Below are positions 53,190-64,000 of a DNA stretch of 64,000 nucleotides, piece by piece. This stretch comes from Paramecium sonneborni (taxonomy: Eukaryota; Ciliophora; Oligohymenophorea; Peniculida; Parameciidae). Under the pieces are notes generated by a model, which worked only from the letters and a program-made list of their open reading frames with translations, was not told where the DNA came from and did not search any database. The stretch lies in NCBI GenBank assembly GCA_905182985.1, contig CAJJDN010000170.1, positions 126,359 to 190,358 on the forward strand, written 5' to 3'. How positions within the stretch are numbered: the stretch's first letter is position 1; the number at the start of each line of letters is the position of its first letter. The position numbers and the translations under genes are program-made.

Positions 53190-55312
53190 TCATGTAAGTT
53201 GGATAGATTAAAGTTTTTCAATGATTTTTTCATTTTATGTTTCTTAAATAATTTAAAATAGTTGATTAAATTTTTATTAATTGAGATGAGCTAATTTTTC
53301 TTAATCTATTTAAGCTAATCTCAAGACTTAATTTTCTTTAGCTAATGCTTTATACATTTCTTATAAATTATCTCTGAAAATATATAGAGAATATATAGTT
53401 ACTTGGTAAATTAAGAAGAAGGATGTATACAATAAACATCATTGAATTCAGAGGAATAATTAAGAAAATACTCCTACCAGAATTTGATAGATTTTCCTGT
53501 AAATTATTCTGGAATAATCACTTATTATTCAATGGAAGCAGGATTTACATAGAATGCATTTTTGTATTTGTCTTTATATTTGAAAATCCATGACCAAATG
53601 GAGATAGTTGATTCCATAACTTTTTATTTTTATATTTCCTAATAGAGAATAATAAAAATGAATGAATACAAGAAATGAATCACATAGAAAGTTTCCAAAA
53701 AGAGATGATAGGTGATGATATGCTAAATCTAATAATAATTTGACATTGAATTCAAAAGATAATGGATATAGTTGTATTAATTAATAAACACAATCTAAAA
53801 ATTGAAAGAATATTGGTGATCGACAATCATCATTATGTTATTTATTTCCAATAGCAGATCTTTAGCAAAATTAATGTCCATTATTAATCCATTCTTTTTA
53901 AATAAGTATCATAAATCCATCTAATGTTCTATAATATCCATCAATCATTATTTAAACTAAAGACACCAATTAAGGTGTTTTATCCCAACCATCTAAACAA
54001 TGAACTAACACATTCAATTTCTCTTTTGTTAATGTCATAGCAATTCTAACTGATCCTTGTATTAATGATACTACATGATCATACCACTATGATATTTCTA
54101 ATTATGAAATAAATAGTATATTCTCACTTTCAATATTATAATATATTAATACCTATATGAATTTTTTAATAATTTTAATTAAGCTTCTCTAATTTTATGA
54201 ATACTTCCAATCTCTATAAAATCTATACTACAATTTTTATAATATATTGGATTCTCAAATCCTTTACCACTGACTTATTATCCTGTTGAATTAACATCTG
54301 AACGAGCATCATATATTCTTAATCTAATCTCTTCTTATTTATTATCTATTTCATCGATTAATTATTAACACATCCATTTTAAATATTATTCATCTTCTAA
54401 TGATCTAATCTATCCAATTCCTACTCTGCATTGTCCACTTCTCCATAATGATACTATCTTTCCATCTACTTTAAATCCATATGATAATATTGGAATTCTC
54501 TCTTTTGATCTAAATTTTGCTGTCTTCTATATACAATCCATATCTACTCTTGCTGGTACTACCAATCTATTATAATATGTTGCACATATCTATCCACCTT
54601 CATTATTCAAGTATTTAAATAATCCATTTATTTATTATTATTATTATTATTGATTCTCTTATTATATCATTATACCCATTCTATCAAAATCCATCTCCAT
54701 TTTATATATTCTCCATCCTTAATATTCATTTTCTAAACTTTGCATTTCTCTATAATATGTAAATGCAAACAAAGTTGTCTTCTATAATGTAAAAGCATTC
54801 TTATTTATCACATTTAATAAATATCCACAATCATCATTTTACTCTCTCGAAAATCTATATCTAAATTATCTACCATCTTTAGATGATATCTCTATTAAAT
54901 TTGAATCATTTTATTTCTTATCTATTGTCCTTTCTACCTTTATTAAAAATGTATAAGGAACTTCAAAATAATCTTTTCGAAACTCTTTTGGAAATCTTTC
55001 AGGCAAAAAAACAATCTCATATCAATTAATAATCTTACTTTATAATTTGTAGCTATCAACAGTCCTTAAAATTATTATACACCATTTAAACATATTACAT
55101 TTACTTACTACATACCCAACTCTCCTGGCTATACTACATTCAATCCTAACTAATTCAACTCTTTTGTTTATATTATTGGCACAACACTTGCTTCTTGATT
55201 TTATTATTCATTTCCTTATTTTCCTATCGACTATTGTTAAGGCTAATTAGAAGTATTTCTAAAAAATAATTTCTATTATTTTATTTTTCATTACTCTTGG
55301 AGCGTCTGACAT
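53190..55312 (-). CDS. Myotubularin-family protein with catalytic Arg replaced by Lys (likely inactive)
   Basis: About 680 residues. Order: Gln-rich leader, PH-GRAM-like domain (GLLIATNYKIVFLPERFP), myotubularin core (TAKFRSKERIPILSYGF, IRLRIYDARSD, then VLVHCLDGWDKTPQLVSL), C-terminal coiled coil. Active myotubularins have CSDGWDRT, with Cys nucleophile and Arg of the Cx5R loop. Here it reads CLDGWDKT; Cys and Asp remain but Arg is Lys (codon 53979-53981) and Ser is Leu. By analogy with animal inactive MTMRs it may be a regulatory pseudophosphatase binding PI3P/PI(3,5)P2 or an active partner. Introns of 22-31 nt are present. A Gln run lies near the middle. Confidence 0.85.
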
Positions 55313-55604
55313 TTAATTGATTTTTATATATATAAACAATTATTTATTTTAATACTAAAATCATTACATATTAAATCCTTTCAAATATATATAATCAATA
55401 TCAATATCAAAACTATTATCGATTTCATTCATAATTAATTTATTATCTACTCTCCTCTATTTAGACTTTCTTAATCCATTTCTATTCAATTACAATACAT
55501 TAATATTTATATTATCTCTATCAAAATTATTACTATTTACCACTCTTAGCAAATTTATTTATTTTTTAAATTATTACTTAATCTTAGATTCACTTCTCAT
55601 TCAA

Positions 55605-55880
55605 TCAAATTGATTGTTAAAACTATTTATGTTTATCAGATTATAACAACTTTATATTATCTATTAAAATAATCATATAATTGCAATTTATTAAAAATTT
55701 TAAAAATTTGTATAATTGTCTATAATTTAAGGTTGATTCAACAATACATTATAAGTCTTGTTGGATTTTTGCTAGTATATGACTTTATTGAAAACTCTTA
55801 ATAAAATGTTTGAATTTTAATCTATATTTTTATAATTCTTTAACATACTCATTTAATTTATTGTTAAATTTGTGATCCAT
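55605..55880 (-). CDS. Possible small hypothetical gene or 3' exon
   Basis: The ATG at 55880 opens 91 codons, Lys/Gln/Ile-rich and helical (KLNEYVKELQKYRLKFKHF). It lies about 100 bp after the stop of the coiled-coil gene on the same strand, so it could be a missed 3' exon. An overlapping second frame is also open here, which weakens the call. Confidence 0.3.
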
Positions 55881-55983
55881 TTTGATAATCTATTTTCTTT
55901 TAGATTCTTAAGTTGATGAAAAAATATTGAAGAAATCTTAGAATAAATCTTAAATTATTGATATTTATAAATATATGAATAAG

Positions 55984-56889
55984 TCACTAAATAGTTATTG
56001 TTTTAGAAACATCATCTAGAAAATTTTATTTCATTATTTTTAAATTATTAAATTTTGCTTTCAATTTATCCTCAAAATCAAGAAACCTTTTTAATTATTT
56101 GCTATGAATTTCAAGTAATTTTTATTTATAATTTACAAAAATTAGATAAAAATCTTTATTTTATTGTATAGCCCTAATTACTTATTGATATAAATAATTT
56201 GTTGCGTTTAAAAGCTCTGATTTTTCTCTATTTAAAGTTACCCGTTAATGAATTTTCAATTTTTATTAAATTTCTAGAATTATTTGTTTTTTATTTTTAA
56301 CCTCTTCTATATATTTTTCTTTAGTTTTTTGTATTTTATCTTGAATTTATTATTAAATTTTAGGTATATATTCATTGGTTCCCTCCAACAAATCTTCAAA
56401 TAATGTCTCTAACACATCAAAATTATATAAATCATATTACCCTTCAAAAGATTCTATAAATTGTTAATATTATTTTATATTTAGATTGAAATTCTCTTAT
56501 TCGGAAATAACTTGTTTATAAATATTAACTAAATTTTATTTTAATTCCGTTGCTGTTTTAAATAATAAAAAGATAAACTGGAGATATTCATTCGAATCAT
56601 TTTCCAACTCTTAATAATCATTAACTTATTTTCCCTATTTAAGAAGATTTGATAAAATCCATAGAATTAAATAACTATAGGCCAGAGAAAATTACAATAA
56701 ATCAGATGGCTTCTAAATTTTTTTTTTATTTACAACCCATTCTTTAATAAATTAATAAGTCTCTATTCCGAAATAAAATTTCAAAGTTTCTTTTTTACCT
56801 ATTTAGTATTTCTTTCTATGCCCATCTACTAAGTTTTGAATTTGATTGCCTTAAAAACTTATTTATCTTTCTGTTAATATTTATTTCAT
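55984..56889 (-). CDS. Hypothetical coiled-coil protein
   Basis: Intronless, about 300 residues. Starts MKQILTERQISFQG; charged helices throughout (ELKQNLVNIYKQVISEQENF, KTKEKYIEEVKNKKQIILE cited separately), with one hydrophobic segment (SLAYSYLILWILSNLL). The length and heptad pattern would suit a BAR-like or tethering helix bundle, but no signature is visible. Ends at the TGA at 55984-55986. Confidence 0.6.
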
Positions 56890-57279
56890 GTTTAAATAAT
56901 TGCATTTATGATCAACATTATAATAGGAGTTCTGAGGATTATCCATTTTATTTTTGATTCCATTCATTACTATATAACTTTGGCAATCAGTTTAATCCAT
57001 AGTTATTTGCAGACTTATGTGTATTTATTTATTATTAATATTACAAGAAAAATAAGTACAAAAAGACATATATATTTAATAATTATATATGAAGGTACTT
57101 TTAATAAAATTAAATTGTATTAAAAAATAAATACTGAATAAGATTAATCAACTTGAATAAAATTTGATTTTGACTTTAATAAATATTAAGATATATAGTA
57201 TTGATTTTTATATTGACTTGTAAATTTTCAATTTTGTTAATATTTATTTTGAGTTTTTATTAATTTTTTTAATATAAAA
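56890..57279. other. Intergenic region between divergent genes
   Basis: 390 bp, AT-rich. The right part (from 57148) belongs to repeat C. No coding frame recognised. Confidence 0.55.
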
Positions 57280-58297
57280 ATGAAAGGAAGAAAACATTCA
57301 TAAAGTGGGAAAGTGAGCGTAAGAATATAAAATAAATATAGGAAAGAAGCAGTCGAAGGTAATTGGAAAATGAATAATTGGTAAAGAAACCTGATATAAA
57401 ATCAGCAACTTTAGGATAAATATTTTTAGGATGTACTCCTTAATTTGGTGGATTAGAGAACGGTAATTGAAATAAATAAAATATAGGGAAAATAACTAAG
57501 TTGTAATTTAGAAAATTTTTGATGACTGAGTAAATTTGTTTTGTTTTTAATTTAATGGGATTAGGTTTGAGCGTAATGTAATACGATTTAGAGTTTGATG
57601 AAGAAGATGAAGAAGTAATATGTAAATGAAAGTATTTAGATTTCAAATTGGTTATTATGGATTATATTTATCTCTACATTGGCTTTATTAGTTTTAACAG
57701 TATTACGTTATTAATAACATATGAATTGGTTGAAATCAAGAAAACAAATTAGTTAGAATGATCGAATTTGGCAAACAGATTCTTGGTATTCAATGCTTGT
57801 GGAATTATTAATTTATTGTGTTGTTCCTTATCCATTTACATCTGGAATAAGAGTTTACTTTTACAATAGTTTTTAAGATGCAACAGCTTATTACCATGTT
57901 AATGAAATTCTTGCTTTGATAATGATAACAAGAACAGTGTTTATATTCAGAACAATATTGGCATAGACGTTCTGGTACAGTAATAGAACATAAAGAGTAT
58001 GTAATCTGTATGCATGTGAAGGTAATTATATGTTTGTGGCAAAATCTTTAATGAGAACTTCTCCTTATACTTCATAATTCATAGCTTTAGTTTCTTTAAT
58101 TGGAATTTTCGGTTATGGAGTTAGAATTTGTGAGAATCCTTTAGCAAGAAATGATCCAGCAAATAATAATTTAGGTAGATATGCTAATGCTTTATGGAAT
58201 ATTATTATTACTATCACAACTGTTGGATATGGAGATTTCTATACAAGAACAGATTTAGGAAGATTTGTTATATTTGTTGTTTGTATTTTGGGAATAT
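57148..58297. repeat. Direct repeat C, copy 1 (1150 bp), left of a single-N gap
   Basis: Recurs at 58299-59448, offset 1151, without a visible difference. It covers the upstream region and 5' two thirds of the K+ channel gene. Confidence 0.95.
57280..58297 (+). pseudogene. Duplicated 5' part of the K+ channel gene (assembly artefact)
   Basis: Contains the start, the first three introns, all upstream helices and the selectivity filter, then breaks at the N at 58298 inside the last membrane helix. Identical to the 5' part of 58431-59905. Not a separate gene. Confidence 0.9.
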
Positions 58298-58298
58298 N
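58298..58298. other. Single-N gap
   Basis: One undetermined base between the two copies of repeat C. Confidence 0.98.
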
Positions 58299-59448
58299 TC
58301 AACTTGAATAAAATTTGATTTTGACTTTAATAAATATTAAGATATATAGTATTGATTTTTATATTGACTTGTAAATTTTCAATTTTGTTAATATTTATTT
58401 TGAGTTTTTATTAATTTTTTTAATATAAAAATGAAAGGAAGAAAACATTCATAAAGTGGGAAAGTGAGCGTAAGAATATAAAATAAATATAGGAAAGAAG
58501 CAGTCGAAGGTAATTGGAAAATGAATAATTGGTAAAGAAACCTGATATAAAATCAGCAACTTTAGGATAAATATTTTTAGGATGTACTCCTTAATTTGGT
58601 GGATTAGAGAACGGTAATTGAAATAAATAAAATATAGGGAAAATAACTAAGTTGTAATTTAGAAAATTTTTGATGACTGAGTAAATTTGTTTTGTTTTTA
58701 ATTTAATGGGATTAGGTTTGAGCGTAATGTAATACGATTTAGAGTTTGATGAAGAAGATGAAGAAGTAATATGTAAATGAAAGTATTTAGATTTCAAATT
58801 GGTTATTATGGATTATATTTATCTCTACATTGGCTTTATTAGTTTTAACAGTATTACGTTATTAATAACATATGAATTGGTTGAAATCAAGAAAACAAAT
58901 TAGTTAGAATGATCGAATTTGGCAAACAGATTCTTGGTATTCAATGCTTGTGGAATTATTAATTTATTGTGTTGTTCCTTATCCATTTACATCTGGAATA
59001 AGAGTTTACTTTTACAATAGTTTTTAAGATGCAACAGCTTATTACCATGTTAATGAAATTCTTGCTTTGATAATGATAACAAGAACAGTGTTTATATTCA
59101 GAACAATATTGGCATAGACGTTCTGGTACAGTAATAGAACATAAAGAGTATGTAATCTGTATGCATGTGAAGGTAATTATATGTTTGTGGCAAAATCTTT
59201 AATGAGAACTTCTCCTTATACTTCATAATTCATAGCTTTAGTTTCTTTAATTGGAATTTTCGGTTATGGAGTTAGAATTTGTGAGAATCCTTTAGCAAGA
59301 AATGATCCAGCAAATAATAATTTAGGTAGATATGCTAATGCTTTATGGAATATTATTATTACTATCACAACTGTTGGATATGGAGATTTCTATACAAGAA
59401 CAGATTTAGGAAGATTTGTTATATTTGTTGTTTGTATTTTGGGAATAT
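58299..59448. repeat. Direct repeat C, copy 2 (1150 bp)
   Basis: Second copy of 57148-58297, continuous with the 3' third of the K+ channel gene. Confidence 0.95.
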
Positions 59449-59905
59449 TTGTTATTTCAGTTATGGTTGTTACTCTTATTAATTCTTTGGTGATTTCAAC
59501 TTTAGAATCTCATGCTATTACAGTCTTAGAAAGAATTTAATTAAGATAATCCTTAACTTAATCAGCTTCACAAGTAGTTCTCTATTCACTTAAAATTGCT
59601 GTTGCACTCAAGTAATAATTTCAACAATATTTATTAGAAAGGGAAATTTAACTAAAATCTAACTTAAATTACTCCTAATTAAACTTAGAAAGAATCTTAA
59701 TGATTTCAAAATTTAAAGGAGATAATATAGAAATAAACAAGATGTTGGAAATATGAATGAAGAAATTACTAATTAATTTAGTCTCTTAAAGTCAGATTTT
59801 AGTGATGTTATTGAAAAATAAAAAGGCTTGCTCTTATAAAATTAAGACATCATGAATAAATTAGGAGTAGAAGCTAAACCTTATATATCAAGTCCCTAAT
59901 TATGA
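58431..59905 (+). CDS. Six-TM potassium channel, SK/IK-like
   Basis: About 450 residues. The selectivity filter is ITTVGYGDF, diagnostic of K+ channels. Upstream are about five hydrophobic helices (LLWIIFISTLALLVLTVL, MLVELLIYCVVPYPF, FIALVSLIGIFGYGV). The pore is followed by the last helix (FVIFVVCILGIFVISVMVV) and a helical C-tail (VLERIQLRQSLTQ). No regular Arg/Lys S4 array is visible and the post-pore helix resembles a calmodulin-binding region, so SK/IK-type is favoured over Kv. Introns: 29 nt in the first exons, 24 nt, 25 nt, and a 26-nt intron near 59,612-59,637 that keeps the tail in frame. Its 5' part is falsely repeated at 57280-58297. Confidence 0.85.
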
Positions 59906-60499
59906 TCTATATATATAAAAAATTATTATTATTTCTATGTCAAATCAAATATATTCTTATAATATACAATTATATTATCAAATAAAACCTGATATATTTA
60001 GTTATGAAGAGAATAACAAAGTTAGAATCTACATTTTTATTCTTAGTTCCATTATCTATAGATTATAATTTATATGTTTGATTTATAAATAAATTGTTAT
60101 TTGATGTCTGAAATTCAATTTTTAATAAATAATAGAATAAGGATATATAATTTAAATTCGATTTAATAAAATAAGATAAGAGTTGTGTGATAAATTGTTA
60201 TCTATATATAATCAAAGAAAAGAACAAATGGTTAGAATATTCTGATAAAAAAGATTTTAGATATAAAAATTCTAATATATTTAATAGGTGACTAGATCTT
60301 CTATAAAATCTATTAAAAGCAATACTATAATTGTTTTATCATCTCTATTATTATGTTAAGAATTATAATATGATAACAAAAAAAATCAGAATATTTGGTG
60401 TTGTTTTTTTATAAAGAATAGATTGAAAAGAGAGAAAAATTGTGATATTTATATATATTATATATTGTAACAAAATTTTTGACAATGAAAGTATAAAAA
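59906..60499. other. Intergenic region between convergent genes
   Basis: About 590 bp, AT-rich, between the 3' ends of the K+ channel and KATNIP-like genes. No gene or structured RNA recognised. Confidence 0.6.
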
Positions 60500-63400
60500 T
60501 CAGTAAACTTAAGTGGTAGTTGGTCTATCTAATTCTTTATACAATCCTTATTATTGTAGTCTGACTTCTTTGTTCTTGATGCTATTATATTTTAATTTCT
60601 AAAGATGTTAATATAAAGAGTTTACCTAATTTTCATTGATTAAGAGTGTTTCTGATCCAATGATACTTTCTCTAATTTCAACAGTTCCAATTTAATCAAT
60701 CAATCTTTCATCTTTGGTAAATAATACAGTTGTTTTATTATTGCCCATCATTCCTCTAACAGTTTGAGTCAAAGTTGATAAATTCAAATAACCCTTAGAA
60801 TATAGAAAAATAATTTACTTAATACATAATATTATCATCTATTGAAATTTCACATTCCTTAACACCTCTGACTGGTGTCTTGCTATAATTATAAAAGGAT
60901 ATGGCAGATATCTACTAAGGAGTATCAAATAATAAAATTAATTTATTGACTTAGTAACTAATTTGATCAAAAACACTCGAATTAATATTCGTTTTTAATC
61001 TATCTGTATATGAATTAACGAAAGGTGATAACCACATTTACTTAGCATCCAAAGTAATATTTATATTATTTAATAATTTATCAGGAGTTCTTACATCCAT
61101 TTCCATTTAAGGTAATTCTTTTACTGAAAATGGTTTAGCTAATAATTTTGGATAGAGTTTTTCTCCTTTTGGATCAAATATTTCAATTCCATTTAATCCA
61201 ATATAATGTAAATCTCCCCATGTTGATAATAATTTTATAACAATCTTTGTTCCTTATGGTAATTAAGTAGTTTCATAATCTTAATATTTATTTTTTTCAA
61301 ATTAATTATTCACTATCACTGTATCAATTCTCTTTTAATAAGGTAATTCAATTAATTGGGGTTCATTAACATCACTCAATCCATGACCTTTCCTCAAATA
61401 GATACCTTACTAAGTATTCAAAATTTAATTATCTCCCTTTATATTAATCATCTATACTCCTTTCTCTAATTCATCTTCTTTGTTATAATTCCAAATTGCA
61501 ACCCTACTTATTTGAGTTGGTTATATAAATACAAATTAGATCTTTATCTTTCCATTATTTAATTACCATCTTTCATCACTATTTACTACTGTCTCAGATT
61601 AAGATGTTATAACTTTATATTTCTTTATTTTCATTGATTATCCAAATTTATCATGTATATCAATCTTATCTAATCCAACAAATTTATCACCCCAATTTCT
61701 TATTATATACAACGTTAATACTTTTACAGTAACTGTTGCTAGAGTCTTAACATTTATTTAATTTTGAGAAGAAAATAATCTTTTTGAATGCTATTGTAAT
61801 TTCTATTCAGACTCCTATTTAATTATTTAAGGAATTGAATCTGATTTTTAATGTTAAAACTCTTTATTCAATTAGGAATTTAGATTATTATTATTTGTGA
61901 ATTTCTGAGCTGTTATTTCTCCTTTAGGTTTATTAAATGTTGCTGTATCTGGTCTACTCAATTTAACAGTGTTTTCTAAAATATGCTTTTATTATTGTAT
62001 CTAACTTTCATGTAATTTATTTAGCCAATCTTATTCTTAGATTTTTTCCATAATTTCAGTATTATTAGTAAACATTATATATTCAGCATTATCTATTCCA
62101 CATGTACCATTAGCTTATTTGATTTCTCCACTGAATATTGAATCTGTATCTAAGATTATTTCAATATTACGAACACATTTAGCTCTATATGTTCTACCTT
62201 TATTGTAATTCCAAATTCTAATCATTGATAATTTAGTTTCATTGAATTTAATTGTTATTTCCATATTTTTATCAATTCTTTCAATACACATATTTTTATC
62301 ATCTTAAGTTAAATAATTATCATCAAATAAGACAGCAGAATTTTTAAAAAAGCCAGAAACAAAATTAACTTTAACTTTATTTCCTTTAAAATCAAATATT
62401 TCGATTCCAGTTAATCCAATAGAATAGAGGTCTCCCCAATTTTTTAATAATTTGATTATTAATTTGGATCCAAAAGGACACTCTGGAATAGAAATATTCT
62501 TAGTTCTTGTAGATGATGTAGTTCCTGCAGCAATATGAGCAACTCCTCTTTTAAAATTAAGAGGTGGACTAGTTGAATCTTCTTCAGTTACTTATTTTTA
62601 AGAGAATAAATTAATTGATTTTTTGAAGAATCTTTATTGATGAATAGTTTATTTGGTTTTAACGGATGATGGTTCTTACTTCTATTCAATTTTTTTAAAT
62701 TTCTTATCATTTTCAAAAGGATCAAAAATTAATTTAGGTTTAGCATGTTTTTATTGACTTGAGGCCTTGGATAAATTAATTCTAGATAGAGAGAATACTT
62801 TTACTCTTTATTTTCATCAGATTTTTTGGAATTAATAGATTATGAGGATTGATTAAATGGTTATGTAGAATCATTTTAATTTTTGATACGAGTTTCATTG
62901 GTATGATTAATAATAGGTTGAGGATGATATTATTGTAATTGAATAGTTTAAGCATATTCAGAGAATGTATTTGCAACTCCTCTTGCAATTTAACCTGACC
63001 ATAAAACTTATTCATTCTATAAGATTTCTAATTCACAAACACATTTATCTAATTCTTTTCTATTTTTATTAAAATTCCAGATTTTGAGAGATGTAAGAAA
63101 TTCTGATTCATCTTGAAGTAGATAACAAACAGTGATAGTAATAGGGAATGATTTAAAATTAGTAATCCACATTTATTCAGGTGAGATGGTAAGATTGTGT
63201 CCATTGATGAGATTGTTAATAGTATAATGAGAATCATCATCAGAATAAATGCAATTGATTTTGACATATTTTCTGTTATTGTTAAACAATTCAATACTAG
63301 TTAAACCAACTTGAGTTTGATTGCCATAATTGGAATGTATTTTAAGATGTATTCTTTTACTTTGAAAGAAGGAGATCAGTTCTTCATGTTTAGGTTATCC

Positions 63401-63842
63401 ATTTTCAATTGATGCAAGAATTTGAAGTACCAATTCTTATTCATAGAGTGGAAGCTTTTGTATTCTATAAGGTTCTTGTTAGTATGAAAAAAGATTACCT
63501 TGTTTCTAGATTATTTAAAATTTATCTCTCTACGTTAGATGTTGGAATTGTTTTTTGTTGAGGGATGTAAGTTCTAGGTTTGATGAGAGGTTTCTAGGAG
63601 ATATATGAGAGAATTGTTACATGTAGTTTCTCTCCATCTCTAATTGATCTATTGAGAATGGCTGCTTGTTTAGAATCTAAAGATTTCATGAATGAAAGTA
63701 TAGTTAAGTCAGGATTGATATCTTATTAAAGTATGGGAGGTTTAGTAATGGTTCTGGCAGTAGTAGATACCTATTGAATAGGTTTAGAACTATAATGACG
63801 TGGAGTAGCCTATTTTTCGAGAGGCAGTCTTTAAACACTCAT
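60500..63842 (-). CDS. KATNIP-like protein (katanin-interacting, DUF4457 repeats)
   Basis: About 1,090 residues. The body holds at least four related units built on WGD-x(n)-GLxGIEIFD: NYGNQTQVGLTSIELF, NWGDLYSIGLTGIEIFDF, NWGDKFVGLDKIDI and TWGDLHYIGLNGIEIFDPKG. Each is linked to IRIWNYNKGR or VAIWNYNKED-type strands. This is the pattern of KATNIP/KIAA0556, a ciliary basal-body and axonemal protein linked to katanin and to Joubert syndrome in humans. The N-terminal ~150 residues are Lys/Pro/Ser-rich. Short introns are expected in the long frame, including one near 60,800. The stop is at 60500-60502. Shorter than the human protein (about 1,600). Confidence 0.85.
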
Positions 63843-63897
63843 ATTTTATTATTTATTAACTAGGTATAATGATTTTTAGATTAGCAAATTTTAATTA
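63843..63897. promoter_or_regulatory. Very short shared upstream region (55 bp)
   Basis: Only 55 bp separate the divergent ATGs of the KATNIP-like and RRM genes. No named element seen. Confidence 0.4.
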
Positions 63898-64000
63898 ATG
63901 GGTGAGATTGTGTCTAATTAGCTATTCGTAGCTGGATATAGTCGTAGTAAGGTGACTGATGAAAGAGATGTTAGAGAAATCTTTAGAAAGTATGGGTCAC
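63898..64000 (+). CDS. RRM-type RNA-binding protein, 5' end only
   Basis: The ATG at 63898 begins MGEIVSNQLFVAGYSRSKVT. The LFVAGYS stretch fits RNP2 of an RNA-recognition motif, and VREIFRKYG fits the first RRM helix and the F-x-x-YG turn. It runs off the right edge, so RNP1 and the rest are not visible. Confidence 0.65.

Noticed and set aside
59612..59760. Frameshift near the end of the K+ channel gene
   Set aside because: A 26-nt intron near 59,612-59,637 explains the frame change through to the TGA at 59903-59905.

Overview
The window reads as ciliate somatic (macronuclear) DNA, most likely Paramecium or a close relative. It is very AT-rich, genes are packed on both strands, and long protein-like frames appear only if TAA and TAG are read as glutamine and TGA alone as stop. 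Frames are joined by very short introns (about 20-34 nt, GT...AG), many of which carry a TGA. Domain calls below rest on motifs recognised by eye after translation with that code. No database search was run.

Layout. 1-11.7 kb, all minus strand: a partial unknown gene, a CTD-type (FCP1/SCP) phosphatase, a small unknown gene, a polycystin (PKD2-like) channel, a secreted cysteine-rich protein, an unknown membrane protein and a USP32-like deubiquitinase (EF-hands, DUSP, USP). 12.7-25.5 kb: two zinc-finger-like genes, two small genes, a MORN protein, a myristoylated Ca2+-dependent protein kinase, a membrane-anchored cyclic-nucleotide phosphodiesterase, a VDAC porin and a PDK1-like kinase. 26.7-41.4 kb: proteasome subunit Rpn8, coiled-coil proteins, a DNAJC11-like protein without a J domain, a Ctr copper transporter, CFAP206, an anoctamin and small unknowns. 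45.3-64 kb: a double cNMP-binding-domain protein, a synaptojanin-like SAC/5-phosphatase, a helical-repeat protein with an atypical kinase domain, a myotubularin with a substituted catalytic arginine, an SK/Kv-like K+ channel, a KATNIP-like ciliary protein and the start of an RRM protein.

Three single-N positions (3790, 42215, 58298) are each flanked by a perfect direct repeat of 1218, 993 and 1150 bp. These look like unmerged contig overlaps rather than biological tandem duplications. They create false partial second copies of the polycystin, a small gene and the K+ channel.

Functional themes. Ciliary and Ca2+/cyclic-nucleotide signalling genes are frequent (polycystin, CDPK, PDE, cNMP-binding protein, K+ channel, anoctamin, CFAP206, KATNIP, MORN). 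Phosphoinositide genes also recur (PDK1-like, SAC/5-phosphatase, myotubularin). No CRISPR array, transposon, rRNA or convincing tRNA was seen. I did not find a clearly new multi-gene system. The best leads are the probably inactive myotubularin, the atypical helical-repeat kinase abutting the SAC/5-phosphatase, the six-TM phosphodiesterase and the 4-nt stop/start overlaps between same-strand genes.
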